From a virus, in the IMG/VR virus record IMGVR_UViG_3300031578_000408, positions 1 through 20,979 of that record: a stretch of DNA of 20,979 nucleotides, one strand, 5' to 3'. Below are positions 12,167 to 20,979 of this stretch, in pieces (position 1 is the first letter of the stretch; each line of letters starts with the position of its first letter). A model generated the notes under the pieces. The model saw only the letters and a program-made list of their open reading frames with translations. It was not told the DNA's origin and searched no databases. Position numbers and translations under genes: made by a program.

Positions 12167-14566
12167 TTACGTAAAATATTCCAATTCTACTTTATATACG
12201 TTCTTGCCTATTGGACTGTTTCCAAAGAAGGCCAGTCCGTCTCCAAGAGAAATTGTATAAGAATTGCCCGCTGTAACTGGGATGTCCAGAGAGGTAATAA
12301 ATTCCCTTCCGTCCGGAGCAAATCCGCCAAGAACTGCAACTGGGGATGATCTTGGAGCCACGTCTCCGACGCCCAAAGTTCCGTTTGTATTATTTCCCCA
12401 TGCGTAGAGCCCTCCATTAGTTGCTATTCCGAATACTGAATATACATCATTGGCACTGTCCGCAAAAAAGATATCCGCAAACTTAAATCCGCCAAGAACG
12501 GCAACAGGAGAAGATCTGGAAACTATATCCCCAAGTCCAAGCTGTCCGTTCGCGTTTATTCCCCATGCGTACGCCGTGCCATCATTGGTAAGTCCTATGG
12601 ACATACTTCTGAATGTTTTAACATCCTTAAATTCTAGTCCGCCAAGAACTGCGACAGGAGAAGACGCTGCACTTGTACTTCCTATTCCTAAAGCCCCTTG
12701 CGTATTGTCTCCCCACGCATATAGAGATCCGCCAGAAACTATGCCGAATATTGATTCACTCTTAGGGCATTTTATTAGTCTCTCGAATGTTAGTCCGCCG
12801 ATAACTGCAACTGGAGAAGACTTAGCAACAACGTCTCCGTGTCCAAGTTGTCCAGACGAGTTATCTCCCCACGAATAGGCGTTGCCAGAATTGTCCAGTG
12901 CTGTGAATGAATATCTGCTAGACACTGCTCCGCCAACTATTTGTTTAATTTGCAATCCGCCAAGAACCGCAACGGGAGAAGACTTTGCAGCTACCGTTCC
13001 GTCGCCCAGTTGTCCATTTACATTATTCCCCCAAGAATATGCCAGACCTCCGGGAGTTACAGCCACTACAGATCCGTTTGCAGCAGACCCAGAAATGAAT
13101 GACATCGTGCTAAATGACAGTCCTCCGAGTACCGCAACAGGGGAAGATCGAGGGACAACGTTTCCTACTCCAAGTTGCCCGTTCGTATTTACGCCCCAGG
13201 CATACGCGGAGTTATCAGAAGATATTCCAAGTACCGAAGTGTCCCTTGGATATATGTCCATAAATTTAATTCCGCCAAGAATTGCAACTGGAGAAGACTT
13301 TGCCGCTACCGTTCCGACGCCAAGCTGTCCGTTACCGTTCACTCCCCAGGAATAAACAGATCCGTTAGCTGCAATTCCGTAGCTATTCATAACAGTGGCG
13401 GACACGGTAGTTCCGTAAATTTTGTTGAATGCAAGACCACCAAGAACCGCAACAGGCGAAGACTTGGCTACTATAGATGCGTCGCCAATCTGCCCATTCG
13501 TATTTAATCCCCATGAATACGCATTGCCGAATACGTCAACCATCCCAGTTTTTTCTTTAGATACACCGACAATTCCCCTATAGGAATGCACTTTTACAGA
13601 GGATACTCCTACCGGAGCGGTCCAAGATTTATTAAGAATATACAGTGTTTCAGAAGTAGCTCCGGCAACTCTGTCGGCGGTGGAAAGAGCCTTCCACCTA
13701 GAGTCTGTCGTGCAATAAAACAATGTCATAGAACTTTCTGGCTTCAAGGAGTAGTCCGCCGCTGAAGGAAGTATAATTCTCTCAGTAGCAGCAGCGCCAG
13801 TGTCTTGATGTTTTATCGTTACATACGCAGTAGATCTATTGTGAATTGTGACTACCTTACTGTCGTGAGATATATTTATCCCCTGAATATCGGTCGCAGT
13901 AGACCCAGTCATTTCCACTACTACTTTAGTGGCCGATAGCTGCGCAATGGTAGCAGTGGTAGCAACGTTCTGTCCCACTAATATCTGGGAATTTAATTTG
14001 TGGGGAACTATTGTTTCAACTTCTCCACCAACAAATTTCATATGTTCTGTCAAAGTTGCACTTCCGTCTGGAGTGGACCAGAATGAAAGTTCTCCCCCGT
14101 AGGCACTGGATGTTTGGTCGTCGGTAGCATTCCAAATAATTTTAGCAACTACTGGATTTCCGGATGAATCTGTTCTTCCAACTACTCGTATCTCTCCGAC
14201 TACGTCTCCGTCCAAAACTTGGCCGTTGGTAGCTATTCGTCTTTTTACTAATTCCATTACAGCGCCAACTGCATCCGCGCTTATTTTCTTTACTTGGAAT
14301 GAATCAGTAGCAAGAGAAACAGAAGCCAGTCCAGTTGTTAGATTTATCTGGAATATCTCTACGTCAGTAGTTCCAGTCCAAATCTTGAAGGACCAAGAGG
14401 TAGGGTCATTTGTCATATCGACCCACGATCCCCCTATGTCTGTCTCTGTTGGGCGGGAGGTTCCACTGCATCCAGACATTAACGCATCTTTAAAATCGTT
14501 TAGTGTTGTTGCCAATGTTGTCCCGCTTATGGTCGGGTCGATTGTGCTAAAAATTGTCTGACTCAT
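12167..14566 (-). CDS. Tail fibre / receptor-binding protein with eight RCC1-like repeats (copy 1)
   Basis: This 799-aa protein begins with a segment common to phage fibres (LNDFKDALMSGCSGTSRPTE, residues 22-41, then GGSWVDMTND). A beta-rich shaft follows, ending SKSWTAPVGVS-type 'LYILNKSWTAPVGVSSVKVH' at about 310-330. Residues about 347-748 hold eight repeats of 50-55 aa with core 'aYsWG.N.nGqLG.GdvvakSSPVAVLGGl.F', the RCC1 (regulator of chromosome condensation) signature that folds into a beta-propeller. The last 45 residues (FITSLDIPVTAGNSYTISLG) resemble the closing domain of Gly-rich fibre tips. ATG 14566 has AGGAG five bases upstream. It is a paralogue of the upstream fibre gene, separated by 8 bases. 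The propeller is likely the surface-binding tip. Confidence 0.85.
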   Translation of the reverse strand: MSQTIFSTIDPTISGTTLATTLNDFKDALMSGCSGTSRPTETDIGGSWVDMTNDPTSWSFKIWTGTTDVEIFQINLTTGLASVSLATDSFQVKKISADAVGAVMELVKRRIATNGQVLDGDVVGEIRVVGRTDSSGNPVVAKIIWNATDDQTSSAYGGELSFWSTPDGSATLTEHMKFVGGEVETIVPHKLNSQILVGQNVATTATIAQLSATKVVVEMTGSTATDIQGINISHDSKVVTIHNRSTAYVTIKHQDTGAAATERIILPSAADYSLKPESSMTLFYCTTDSRWKALSTADRVAGATSETLYILNKSWTAPVGVSSVKVHSYRGIVGVSKEKTGMVDVFGNAYSWGLNTNGQIGDASIVAKSSPVAVLGGLAFNKIYGTTVSATVMNSYGIAANGSVYSWGVNGNGQLGVGTVAAKSSPVAILGGIKFMDIYPRDTSVLGISSDNSAYAWGVNTNGQLGVGNVVPRSSPVAVLGGLSFSTMSFISGSAANGSVVAVTPGGLAYSWGNNVNGQLGDGTVAAKSSPVAVLGGLQIKQIVGGAVSSRYSFTALDNSGNAYSWGDNSSGQLGHGDVVAKSSPVAVIGGLTFERLIKCPKSESIFGIVSGGSLYAWGDNTQGALGIGSTSAASSPVAVLGGLEFKDVKTFRSMSIGLTNDGTAYAWGINANGQLGLGDIVSRSSPVAVLGGFKFADIFFADSANDVYSVFGIATNGGLYAWGNNTNGTLGVGDVAPRSSPVAVLGGFAPDGREFITSLDIPVTAGNSYTISLGDGLAFFGNSPIGKNVYKVELEYFT
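12322..13526 (-). repeat. RCC1-like repeat tract of fibre copy 1 (8 units)
   Basis: Eight units spaced 150-165 bp share a DNA core of about 25 bp, e.g. CCAAGAACNGCAACNGGAGA on the plus strand, encoding SSPVAVLGG. Cores start near 12327, 12492, 12642, 12798, 12960, 13125, 13275 and 13440. Third-codon positions differ between units, so they are old duplications rather than recent ones. Confidence 0.85.
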
Positions 14567-14574
14567 TTTATCTC

Positions 14575-16953
14575 CTACGCCTCGTATGCTATTGTTATAT
14601 AGTCCAAATCATAATCCATAATTGTCGTCCCAAAACTACTTACTAATTTAGAAAGATGTATTGGGTATGACACTCCTTCTTCTACTCTTACAACGTAACT
14701 ATTTATAACTGTTCTGTGGTCTCCGGACACCCCGGAAATAACGGCAACAGGAGAAGACCTATTAGTTAAGTCCCCTACGCCAAGTTCTCCGCTATTATTT
14801 ACTCCCCAGGAATAATATTTTCCGTCGGTACACATTCCGTATGTTTGTTGGGAAGATGCAAAAACATTGGTAAATTTTAATCCCCCCAGAACAGCAACCG
14901 GGGAAGATTTCGCAAGCTGATCTCCTGTGCCTAAGTTATAGTTGTTATTAATTCCCCATGCGTACAGGGTTCCGTCAGCAGTAAGAGCAAATACAGAAGA
15001 TGAGCTTCCGCTGAAAAATTCTTTGAATAATAATCCGCCAACGACAAGAACTGGAGAAGACCTTGGTGTTATGTCACCCACTCCTAGTTGCCCGGCTTGG
15101 TTTCTTCCCCAGGAATATAGCTCTCCATTTTCCTTTAGTCCGTAGAAAGCTTCCCCTCCGGCACTGTAGATATCTTTAAATGTGTGCCCACCTATCACTA
15201 GAACGGGAGAAGATCTGTCGACATCGTCTCCAACTCCAAGTTGTCCAATATAATTTCTGCCCCAGGAGTACACATCCCCATCGTCAGTAATTCCGGCAAT
15301 CGACCCAGAATTTCCCGATGTAGTTATTTTTCTAAATGAAAGTCCTCCAAGAACGGCCACTGGGGAAGACCTGTCTGTCAGATCTCCGACCCCTAGTTGC
15401 CCGTAACTGTTATATCCCCATCCGTACAATGCCCCATTATCTCTTATTGCGAATGTGGAATAGGCTCCTGGGGCCCGGAAAATATAATCAAATCTAAATC
15501 CCCCCAATACTAACACTGGGGAAGACCTTGAAATAACATCCCCCAGACCTAGGTTTCCTCTAAAATTTAGTCCCCATCCGTATGCTGATCCGGATGTGTC
15601 CAACCCAAGAGTTTCAAAACCCCCATGCTCTACCGATACAAACTTAAGGCCGCCAAGGACTGCCACTGGAGAAGACTTGCTAAGAATTGAATCTCCTCCT
15701 CCCCCATTGCCGTATTGGTTGTTTCCCCATAAATACGCAGAACCATTTTTTGTTATCACTCCCCTTGTGTACGGAATAGAGTCGTCTCCATACATAACTC
15801 TTTGAGGGAGGGCGGACAGTCCGCCAATAACTAATACCGGAGAAGATTTTTCAACTAAAGTTCCGTCTCCAATTTGCCCACCGAAGTTATCTCCCCATCC
15901 AAATATGTTTCCATAAGAATCTACTAGGGAAGTATAATGAAATAGTGTTTTCCTGTGCGCCGTTATTTTAACAAGCCCAGTTATTGGAGAAACCCAAGTT
16001 GAATTTCTTTGATATATTGTTTCAAAAATGCCGTCTATGTTCTGCCCAAGAACTGTAGATCTTATTTTCCACCTAGAGTCTGTCGTTGAGTATTGTAATA
16101 TTGCGGTAGATTCGGGAATGATTATGTAGTCTTCTCCGGACGGAAGTTTTAATCTATCAGAGGCCGCTGCTCCCGCATCTTGATTTTTTAAGGTTACTTC
16201 CGCAGTAGATCTATTATGGATTATAAGTACTTTTGATTCCCCGGCAGAATCTATTCCATAGATATCCGTTGCTGTAGATCCCGTCATTTCCGCCAATATT
16301 TTAGTGGCGGAAAGTTGCGCTATGCTGGCTGTAGTTGCCACGTTCTGGCTTGCCAGTACTTGCGAATTTAATTTGTGGGGAGCTATTGTTTCAACAAGCC
16401 CGTCTATAAATCTTATATGCTCGGATAGTGATGCGTCTCCGTCGGGAGTCGAGTACATAGAAAATGTTCCGCCGCTAGCCGAAGACGTCATATCGTCAGT
16501 TGAAGTGAATCTTAGTATTGCTGAAACTGGATTTGTGGAAGTGTCTGTTCTTCCAGTAAATTTTAATTCGGCTAAAACATCTCCGCTAAGTACCTGTCCA
16601 TTGTTTGAGATCCTGTTCTTAATTAATTCTAAAATAGGTCCGACGGTATCCGCCGAATATCTTTGCACAGAAAACGTATCGTCAGCGTTTAGTACTCCGC
16701 CAAAATTGCTTAATATGGAAACTCGAAATACTTCAATATCAACTGTGCCGTCGAATATTTTGAAGGCCCAATAATAATCTGGGGCGGTCTGGTTTGTTGT
16801 GTCTATCCACATCCCGCCAGCCTGTAAACTTGTTGGCCTGGAAGTTCCAGAACACCCAGACATAAGGGCATCTTTAAAATCGTCCAACAATGCCGATAGC
16901 ATTAATCCGGAAGTTGTTAGCGGATTTATCGACGACCAAATTTCTTGACTCAT
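14575..16953 (-). CDS. Tail fibre / receptor-binding protein with eight RCC1-like repeats (copy 2)
   Basis: A 792-aa paralogue of the downstream fibre. The first 330 residues align well by eye (DDFKDALMSGCSGTSRPT, then LNSQVLASQNVATTASIAQL in both with few changes), ending with ETIYQRNSTWVSPITGLVKI. Residues about 348-743 again hold eight RCC1-like units with the YSWG, GQLGVGD and RSSPVLVLGG cores, but the repeats have diverged more and use RSSPVLV/SSPVAV mixtures. The C-terminus (VVRVEEGVSYPIHLSKLVSS) is different from copy 1. ATG 16953 has AGGGG upstream. Two fibres with a common base and different tips suggest two receptor specificities, or a hetero-oligomeric fibre. Confidence 0.85.
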   Translation of the reverse strand: MSQEIWSSINPLTTSGLMLSALLDDFKDALMSGCSGTSRPTSLQAGGMWIDTTNQTAPDYYWAFKIFDGTVDIEVFRVSILSNFGGVLNADDTFSVQRYSADTVGPILELIKNRISNNGQVLSGDVLAELKFTGRTDTSTNPVSAILRFTSTDDMTSSASGGTFSMYSTPDGDASLSEHIRFIDGLVETIAPHKLNSQVLASQNVATTASIAQLSATKILAEMTGSTATDIYGIDSAGESKVLIIHNRSTAEVTLKNQDAGAAASDRLKLPSGEDYIIIPESTAILQYSTTDSRWKIRSTVLGQNIDGIFETIYQRNSTWVSPITGLVKITAHRKTLFHYTSLVDSYGNIFGWGDNFGGQIGDGTLVEKSSPVLVIGGLSALPQRVMYGDDSIPYTRGVITKNGSAYLWGNNQYGNGGGGDSILSKSSPVAVLGGLKFVSVEHGGFETLGLDTSGSAYGWGLNFRGNLGLGDVISRSSPVLVLGGFRFDYIFRAPGAYSTFAIRDNGALYGWGYNSYGQLGVGDLTDRSSPVAVLGGLSFRKITTSGNSGSIAGITDDGDVYSWGRNYIGQLGVGDDVDRSSPVLVIGGHTFKDIYSAGGEAFYGLKENGELYSWGRNQAGQLGVGDITPRSSPVLVVGGLLFKEFFSGSSSSVFALTADGTLYAWGINNNYNLGTGDQLAKSSPVAVLGGLKFTNVFASSQQTYGMCTDGKYYSWGVNNSGELGVGDLTNRSSPVAVISGVSGDHRTVINSYVVRVEEGVSYPIHLSKLVSSFGTTIMDYDLDYITIAYEA
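14724..15911 (-). repeat. RCC1-like repeat tract of fibre copy 2 (8 units)
   Basis: Eight repeats of 49-57 aa with the same core as in copy 1. One unit reads QYGNGGGGDSILSKSSPVAV, with an extra residue and a Gly run where GQLGVGD is expected, and the last unit ends VISGVSG instead of VLGG. Cores occur near 14736, 14885, 15035, 15194, 15350, 15500, 15650 and 15830. Confidence 0.82.
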
Positions 16954-16962
16954 ACTTTTCCC

Positions 16963-19900
16963 CTAAATTGTAGTCGTAGCTCGACGACCGTATCCTTTTG
17001 CCACTAGGTCAAATTGCCTTACTACTTGCGTGTCGGTTTTATCATAAAATCGAATTGATAGTCCAGCAAGGGACTTGTAGCCAAATGTCCAATAATCCCC
17101 TGTCTGCGCATTGTCTATTGAAATCTGTACGTTTGGCGTAGTTCCTGGGCCATTGAACACACTTATATATGTTACCACTAGCGCGTCCGAGGCCGATGAA
17201 ACTAGGTTTTCAAACGAATCAATCCTATCTGGCATATCGGCCTGTACCGTAGAGTCGAATAGTCTTGGGGTAACGTTGGCAAAATTGCTGGTAAGTCTTG
17301 CCCTAAACTGGAATATCCGCCCAGTAGCATCTCCGATTGTTGGAATTGGTCTCCAGTCAGTATATCCTATTCCGGCCCCTGCGTTTATGTTATCGACAAG
17401 CTGTAACTGCACCCAGTCTGCCATTGCCGAGAAAACATCGGTAGCCCTATACTCAACTCCTACTTCCCAGTCACTACTTTCGGAAGTATTCAAATGGTCC
17501 ACTGTGTCCAAGGACAGCCAGTCAGACATTAATTCCCCTAGCTTGTACCCATCCGCACGTATTTGAGACTGGAGCCGGACGGTATATACATCCCCAACAT
17601 CCAAAAGATTGATAGCTGAGTAGTATCCGGAGGAGTAATATTTTCCAAAATCAGGGTCGGGGGAAACTATTTCTTGATCTAGAACTACCGCATCGCCAAG
17701 AAGAACAACCCGGTCTTTAGTTCCTCCAAAATTCGGAGCGTCATTTACAGAGTCGATAATATTTAATTCAAAAAGATCTGGAACTGTAGTTACTGACCTA
17801 GCAGCATTCTCGGATTGGTTGCCAGCAAAATCTACCGCTTTTATTAAATATACTCCAGTCCTTGCCTGAACTGCGGTATTGTTTACATCCCTTGCCACTG
17901 TAGCAAGTGGAATAGATGCCTCCCACGCATCATTTAATCCGGGAGAGTACCGTATGTCATAGCTGGCAACATCACAGTCCACTACTTTTTTCCACGAAAG
18001 TTGTACTACCTGATTCGTAATACTCATATCCAGAACTTCCACATCACTTGGAGGCTCAGTCTTGGAAGTGGGTATTACAAGAACTTCTGGCATTTGATTT
18101 ACTTGGAGTTTCTTTCCTGACGCGGACACAGCAACAACTTTAAATCCATATTGTATGTTTAATCTGGATTGTTCCACATCGTATCTGTAAATTTTATCTG
18201 TAGTCGTGTCGTAAGATCTGTAGCCTCGTCCGTCGTTTACCCATATCTCAAAAAATTCGTAAACAGATCCGGCAGGAATGTCCCATACCAATTCCACAAA
18301 GTAGTTATATCCAGACTTAGTTACTGAGCATTCCCAATCATTATCTGTTGCTGCAAGCCCAATGACTGCTCTTGGGGGCTTGAAGTCAGGACTGCTAGAA
18401 GTAGATATTTGCGGGTCATAATCCGGCAATGTGTCTGTAGACTCATACTCAAATATCGCATCTACTTTTTCAACAAGAACTAGGTTTGCTGAGAGATCAT
18501 CATTAGGGCTTATTGATTTTATAATACAGTCGTAAACAATTTCCCCAACAATTCCTATGACAATGAGGTCTCCTACTGCTGGAACTGTTCCGTCAACATC
18601 GAAAGTACTTGCAGTGAGTACTGTGAGAGTGGAAGTTACTATTGCCCCTGTTGCTGAGTTTCTATACACATATCCATAAGACTCAAGTGGGTCTATGTCC
18701 AGGCTGTCGTCAACTGTAATTGTAACTCCAGACACAGCTTTTACTCTGGCAGGAGTTCCGCCAACTCGCATCGCATCCTGGGTTATTTGTACATAATCCC
18801 CACGCGAACAAGCTAAATGCTCAAAGTCAACATCGAGGGAAATTGTTTCCACGCGCAATTTGTTTTGCGCAATCATGTATCTTCCAAAGCGCCATGCTTG
18901 TTCGTGATTCGTACAGGCGAAAGAAGAAAGTTCATCAAACTCCGTTGCATTTAATTCTGTGTATCCATTGTCATATACTACTGACTCGCCAACTTCCCAG
19001 TTTAGCTGCGGGTCGATGTATCTTACTTTTAGTGCATGGGGCTTTGGCCCGTAAATTCTCGACGCCGCAAAGTTGTTTGAATTTCTTGGAGTAAATATTT
19101 GAACGGGAACAGACACAAGTCTGTCCACCAATACTCCATGCTTGCCATCTACTAGGTTTATGCTCGCCTGTGCTGCTCCGCACACTTGCGCTATTACTCC
19201 GCTAAGTGAAGTAGCGTAATCCAAAATAAAATTACATTGAAATCTTGGCTCAAGGTAAGTTGCCGACGGCGGAGGAGTAGGAACTTCTCCGCAGTATTCA
19301 TCCCAGGCTACTATAGAGTCCATATCAAGTTGTGATTGCGCAAGTGGCTTTTTATTTACTTCCCCTGTAAGTAAGTCACAAAATACCCAAGCCGGACTAT
19401 TGGTTGCTCCCCTTGTCCATGTTTGAGTGTTCGGGTCATATACAGGAATAACAGAGGTTACGATCCCGGATAGGTTTTGAATATTTCCGTTTAGCTGATC
19501 TGTGGCGCGTATTTTTAATTCTAGAAATACGTGTCTCTTTTTAGAATTTATCGGAGGCTGTTGGTACGCGGTAGTTATTCCAACCCATGTAAGTGCGTCC
19601 CCAACTTGAGTGGTAAATGTTCCGTATGTGCTTACTCTGCGCACCCTAACTTTGTATTGTCCTGTTACTTTTGGAGTAAATCTAAAATGAGAATATACCG
19701 GAGTTTGTCTTTCCCCTCGGATAACTGCCGCCGCATCGCCATGCCTTGATGTTACTATTTTAGCAGCGTCGTAGGCTATATTAGTTATAGTCTCACTGCC
19801 GCCGTACGTTATTGTAGATGTGTACTTGTATCCGCTGAATACTGGGTAAGTAGGAATATTTCTGTCCAACAATAATTCTGTATTCGGCCCAGCTATATTA

Positions 19901-20979
19901 TTTATGGAGGATATCTTTCCTAGTAGAGTCCCGCCCTTAAATACTTTTGCTCCAACGATAAAATCAGAGTTATCCGGAACAAGCAATTTGTTTTGCCCCG
20001 GCTTAATTCTCATTGTTGATATATTATTATTGGTATTGTTAAATCCATACGACCCAGAACTTTCCTGATACACCGTATCGTAGTACGCACTTGATGAGGT
20101 TCCGAAGATAGCTAGCTCGGATTCAAAGTCAGTTAGATCGTCTCCGCCAACGGCACTGTAGCTGTCTACGTAATCTGTGTCGTTGTATGCTCTCCAGTCC
20201 TCTGTTCCAACTAGAGCGAAGTGGACATTTAATCCTATGTTCCTTTCCCCAGTTACTCCGTTGGAGGAATATCCGAAAAGACCCCTTGGGCATATGAAAT
20301 CCAAAAGTATTTCCTGGGGAAGTGTATCGCTATTGTTATCCGCAAACTGAATAGTTTCAGATCCATTTACAAAGTCTATTGATAGAGGAGTGGCTACCCG
20401 CTTGTTTCTATAGTTTGAAAAATCCTGTTTTAAAAATTCATCATAAACGTCAGCAGGAGTAGTAGGCGAAAGTGGGTCAACGAAGTTGTATTCAAAATCC
20501 AGGAAGCTGTCCGTTGTAAGCGGAGTGTCCCCTATTTTTAAATCTGTTACTGTCGATGTTCCCATTCCGAAGTCATAGATAGCATATAAGTATTGTATTG
20601 TTTCCCCGGCATTTGTTCCGCCAGAAAGAGTGTCTACAACTCCCGTAACTAATTGAGTTTCAGATCCAGCGGCTACTCGATTCGCTGATACCAATGCGCT
20701 TGCTGCTGTACTCGCAGTAATCTTTGAAATGATTTGGTCAGCAGTCGATACCCCAGATTCTATTTTTACTGAGATTGCTTTTCCTACGACAGTGACAACT
20801 TCACTTCCGGCAGTTCCCCCCGAAGTGTAAGTAATAGTAATGGTATTATATAGCGTACCAAGATTCTTGGATGTGTACCTTACGTCCTGATAACTGACTG
20901 CGGATTTTGTTCCGCGAGATACCGCCAATTCTGTGTACGGGGTTACAGCTAAATTAGGAAACATCCTGTGAGTTCCATA
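16963..20979 (-). CDS. J-like central tail (tail tip/host specificity) protein, 5' end outside window
   Basis: The frame is open through the right edge. Its first ATG in the window (20964) is probably internal, because the codons before it read YGTHR and continue MFPNLA, matching the 'PVxYGTxRxxGN' segment inside J-type proteins. Further J-like parts are LYAIYDFGMG (126-135), NYRNKRVATPLSIDF, an LDFICPRGLFGYS segment, KKRHVFLELKIRATDQLNG and SPAWVFCDLLTG with MDSIVAWDEYCGE. Two fibronectin type III-like domains lie at about residues 860-968 and 970-1065 (VVQLSWKKVVDCDVASYDIRY), before a beta-rich C-terminus. J proteins form the tail tip that carries fibres and contacts the receptor. Residues 24-120 are an extra Gly/Thr/Ser-rich beta module (see findings). 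The stop is nine bases before fibre copy 2. Confidence 0.85.
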   Translation of the reverse strand, partial: YGTHRMFPNLAVTPYTELAVSRGTKSAVSYQDVRYTSKNLGTLYNTITITYTSGGTAGSEVVTVVGKAISVKIESGVSTADQIISKITASTAASALVSANRVAAGSETQLVTGVVDTLSGGTNAGETIQYLYAIYDFGMGTSTVTDLKIGDTPLTTDSFLDFEYNFVDPLSPTTPADVYDEFLKQDFSNYRNKRVATPLSIDFVNGSETIQFADNNSDTLPQEILLDFICPRGLFGYSSNGVTGERNIGLNVHFALVGTEDWRAYNDTDYVDSYSAVGGDDLTDFESELAIFGTSSSAYYDTVYQESSGSYGFNNTNNNISTMRIKPGQNKLLVPDNSDFIVGAKVFKGGTLLGKISSINNIAGPNTELLLDRNIPTYPVFSGYKYTSTITYGGSETITNIAYDAAKIVTSRHGDAAAVIRGERQTPVYSHFRFTPKVTGQYKVRVRRVSTYGTFTTQVGDALTWVGITTAYQQPPINSKKRHVFLELKIRATDQLNGNIQNLSGIVTSVIPVYDPNTQTWTRGATNSPAWVFCDLLTGEVNKKPLAQSQLDMDSIVAWDEYCGEVPTPPPSATYLEPRFQCNFILDYATSLSGVIAQVCGAAQASINLVDGKHGVLVDRLVSVPVQIFTPRNSNNFAASRIYGPKPHALKVRYIDPQLNWEVGESVVYDNGYTELNATEFDELSSFACTNHEQAWRFGRYMIAQNKLRVETISLDVDFEHLACSRGDYVQITQDAMRVGGTPARVKAVSGVTITVDDSLDIDPLESYGYVYRNSATGAIVTSTLTVLTASTFDVDGTVPAVGDLIVIGIVGEIVYDCIIKSISPNDDLSANLVLVEKVDAIFEYESTDTLPDYDPQISTSSSPDFKPPRAVIGLAATDNDWECSVTKSGYNYFVELVWDIPAGSVYEFFEIWVNDGRGYRSYDTTTDKIYRYDVEQSRLNIQYGFKVVAVSASGKKLQVNQMPEVLVIPTSKTEPPSDVEVLDMSITNQVVQLSWKKVVDCDVASYDIRYSPGLNDAWEASIPLATVARDVNNTAVQARTGVYLIKAVDFAGNQSENAARSVTTVPDLFELNIIDSVNDAPNFGGTKDRVVLLGDAVVLDQEIVSPDPDFGKYYSSGYYSAINLLDVGDVYTVRLQSQIRADGYKLGELMSDWLSLDTVDHLNTSESSDWEVGVEYRATDVFSAMADWVQLQLVDNINAGAGIGYTDWRPIPTIGDATGRIFQFRARLTSNFANVTPRLFDSTVQADMPDRIDSFENLVSSASDALVVTYISVFNGPGTTPNVQISIDNAQTGDYWTFGYKSLAGLSIRFYDKTDTQVVRQFDLVAKGYGRRATTTI

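Noticed and set aside
12450-13355. Two plus-strand open frames with a recurring PPRTATGEDF...PSPSCP pattern
   Set aside because: They are the antisense of the RCC1 repeats. The repeated peptide simply mirrors the repeated DNA and there is no ribosome binding site in support.
12322-15911. Regularly spaced short DNA repeats that could suggest a CRISPR array
   Set aside because: The period is 150-165 bp, the units differ at synonymous sites and all lie in frame within protein repeats.
12167-16953. Diversity-generating retroelement or invertible fibre segment
   Set aside because: No reverse transcriptase, template repeat, invertase or inverted repeats around the fibre tips were seen.
20962-20964. 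ATG 20964 as the true start of the J-like gene
   Set aside because: The frame stays open to the window edge and the preceding codons YGTHR fit an internal J motif. There is also no ribosome binding site in front.

Overview
The window reads as part of a tailed double-stranded DNA phage (or prophage) of a Gram-negative bacterium. It holds a J-like central tail protein, two tail fibres, a lysis/envelope cluster, a family A DNA polymerase with recombination-type partners, and an endolysin. A Gram-negative host is inferred from the lipoprotein with a lipobox, the GT9 (LPS heptosyltransferase-type) enzyme and the J-type tail tip. A J-type tip suggests a long, non-contractile tail. The host genus cannot be named from the sequence. 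Base composition is moderately AT-rich. No integrase, tRNA, IS element or CRISPR array was seen.

Almost every gene lies on the minus strand, so the natural reading direction is from the right edge to the left. Region A (20979-12167) holds the tail tip gene, which is open at the right edge, and then two tandem paralogous fibres, each ending in eight RCC1-like repeats. Region B (12158-10385) holds a GT9 glycosyltransferase overlapping an FkbM methyltransferase. On each side of this pair is a hairpin that buries the Shine-Dalgarno sequence of the next gene. Region C (10384-8535) is a run of small membrane and envelope genes: a one/two-TM protein with a coiled coil, a 66-aa protein, a holin/i-spanin-like protein overlapping a lipoprotein, and a membrane-anchored protein whose C-terminal Ig-like half has its own strong ribosome binding site. 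A hairpin with a T-rich tail (8502-8525) probably ends this unit.

Region D starts with the only plus-strand gene, an HNH nuclease (8138-8518). It continues on the minus strand with family A DNA polymerase, an OB-type ssDNA-binding protein with an acidic tail, a PD-(D/E)XK exonuclease, a K/E-rich protein and an SNF2-type helicase. This looks like a compact replication/recombination operon. No primase or replicative helicase is visible in the window. Region E (2923-1) holds two small helix-turn-helix proteins, several very small proteins, a PGRP-binding plus NlpC/P60-like endolysin, and at the left edge a second HNH nuclease of the kind often found next to terminase genes.

Genes overlap or abut nearly everywhere and most have GGGG- or GGAG-type ribosome binding sites, so translation is probably coupled along the operons. 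There is no gene-free stretch longer than about 70 bases. Three genes of 36-55 codons (705-815, 2360-2527, 2524-2676) and one nested start (8852) fill what would otherwise be gaps or be missed.
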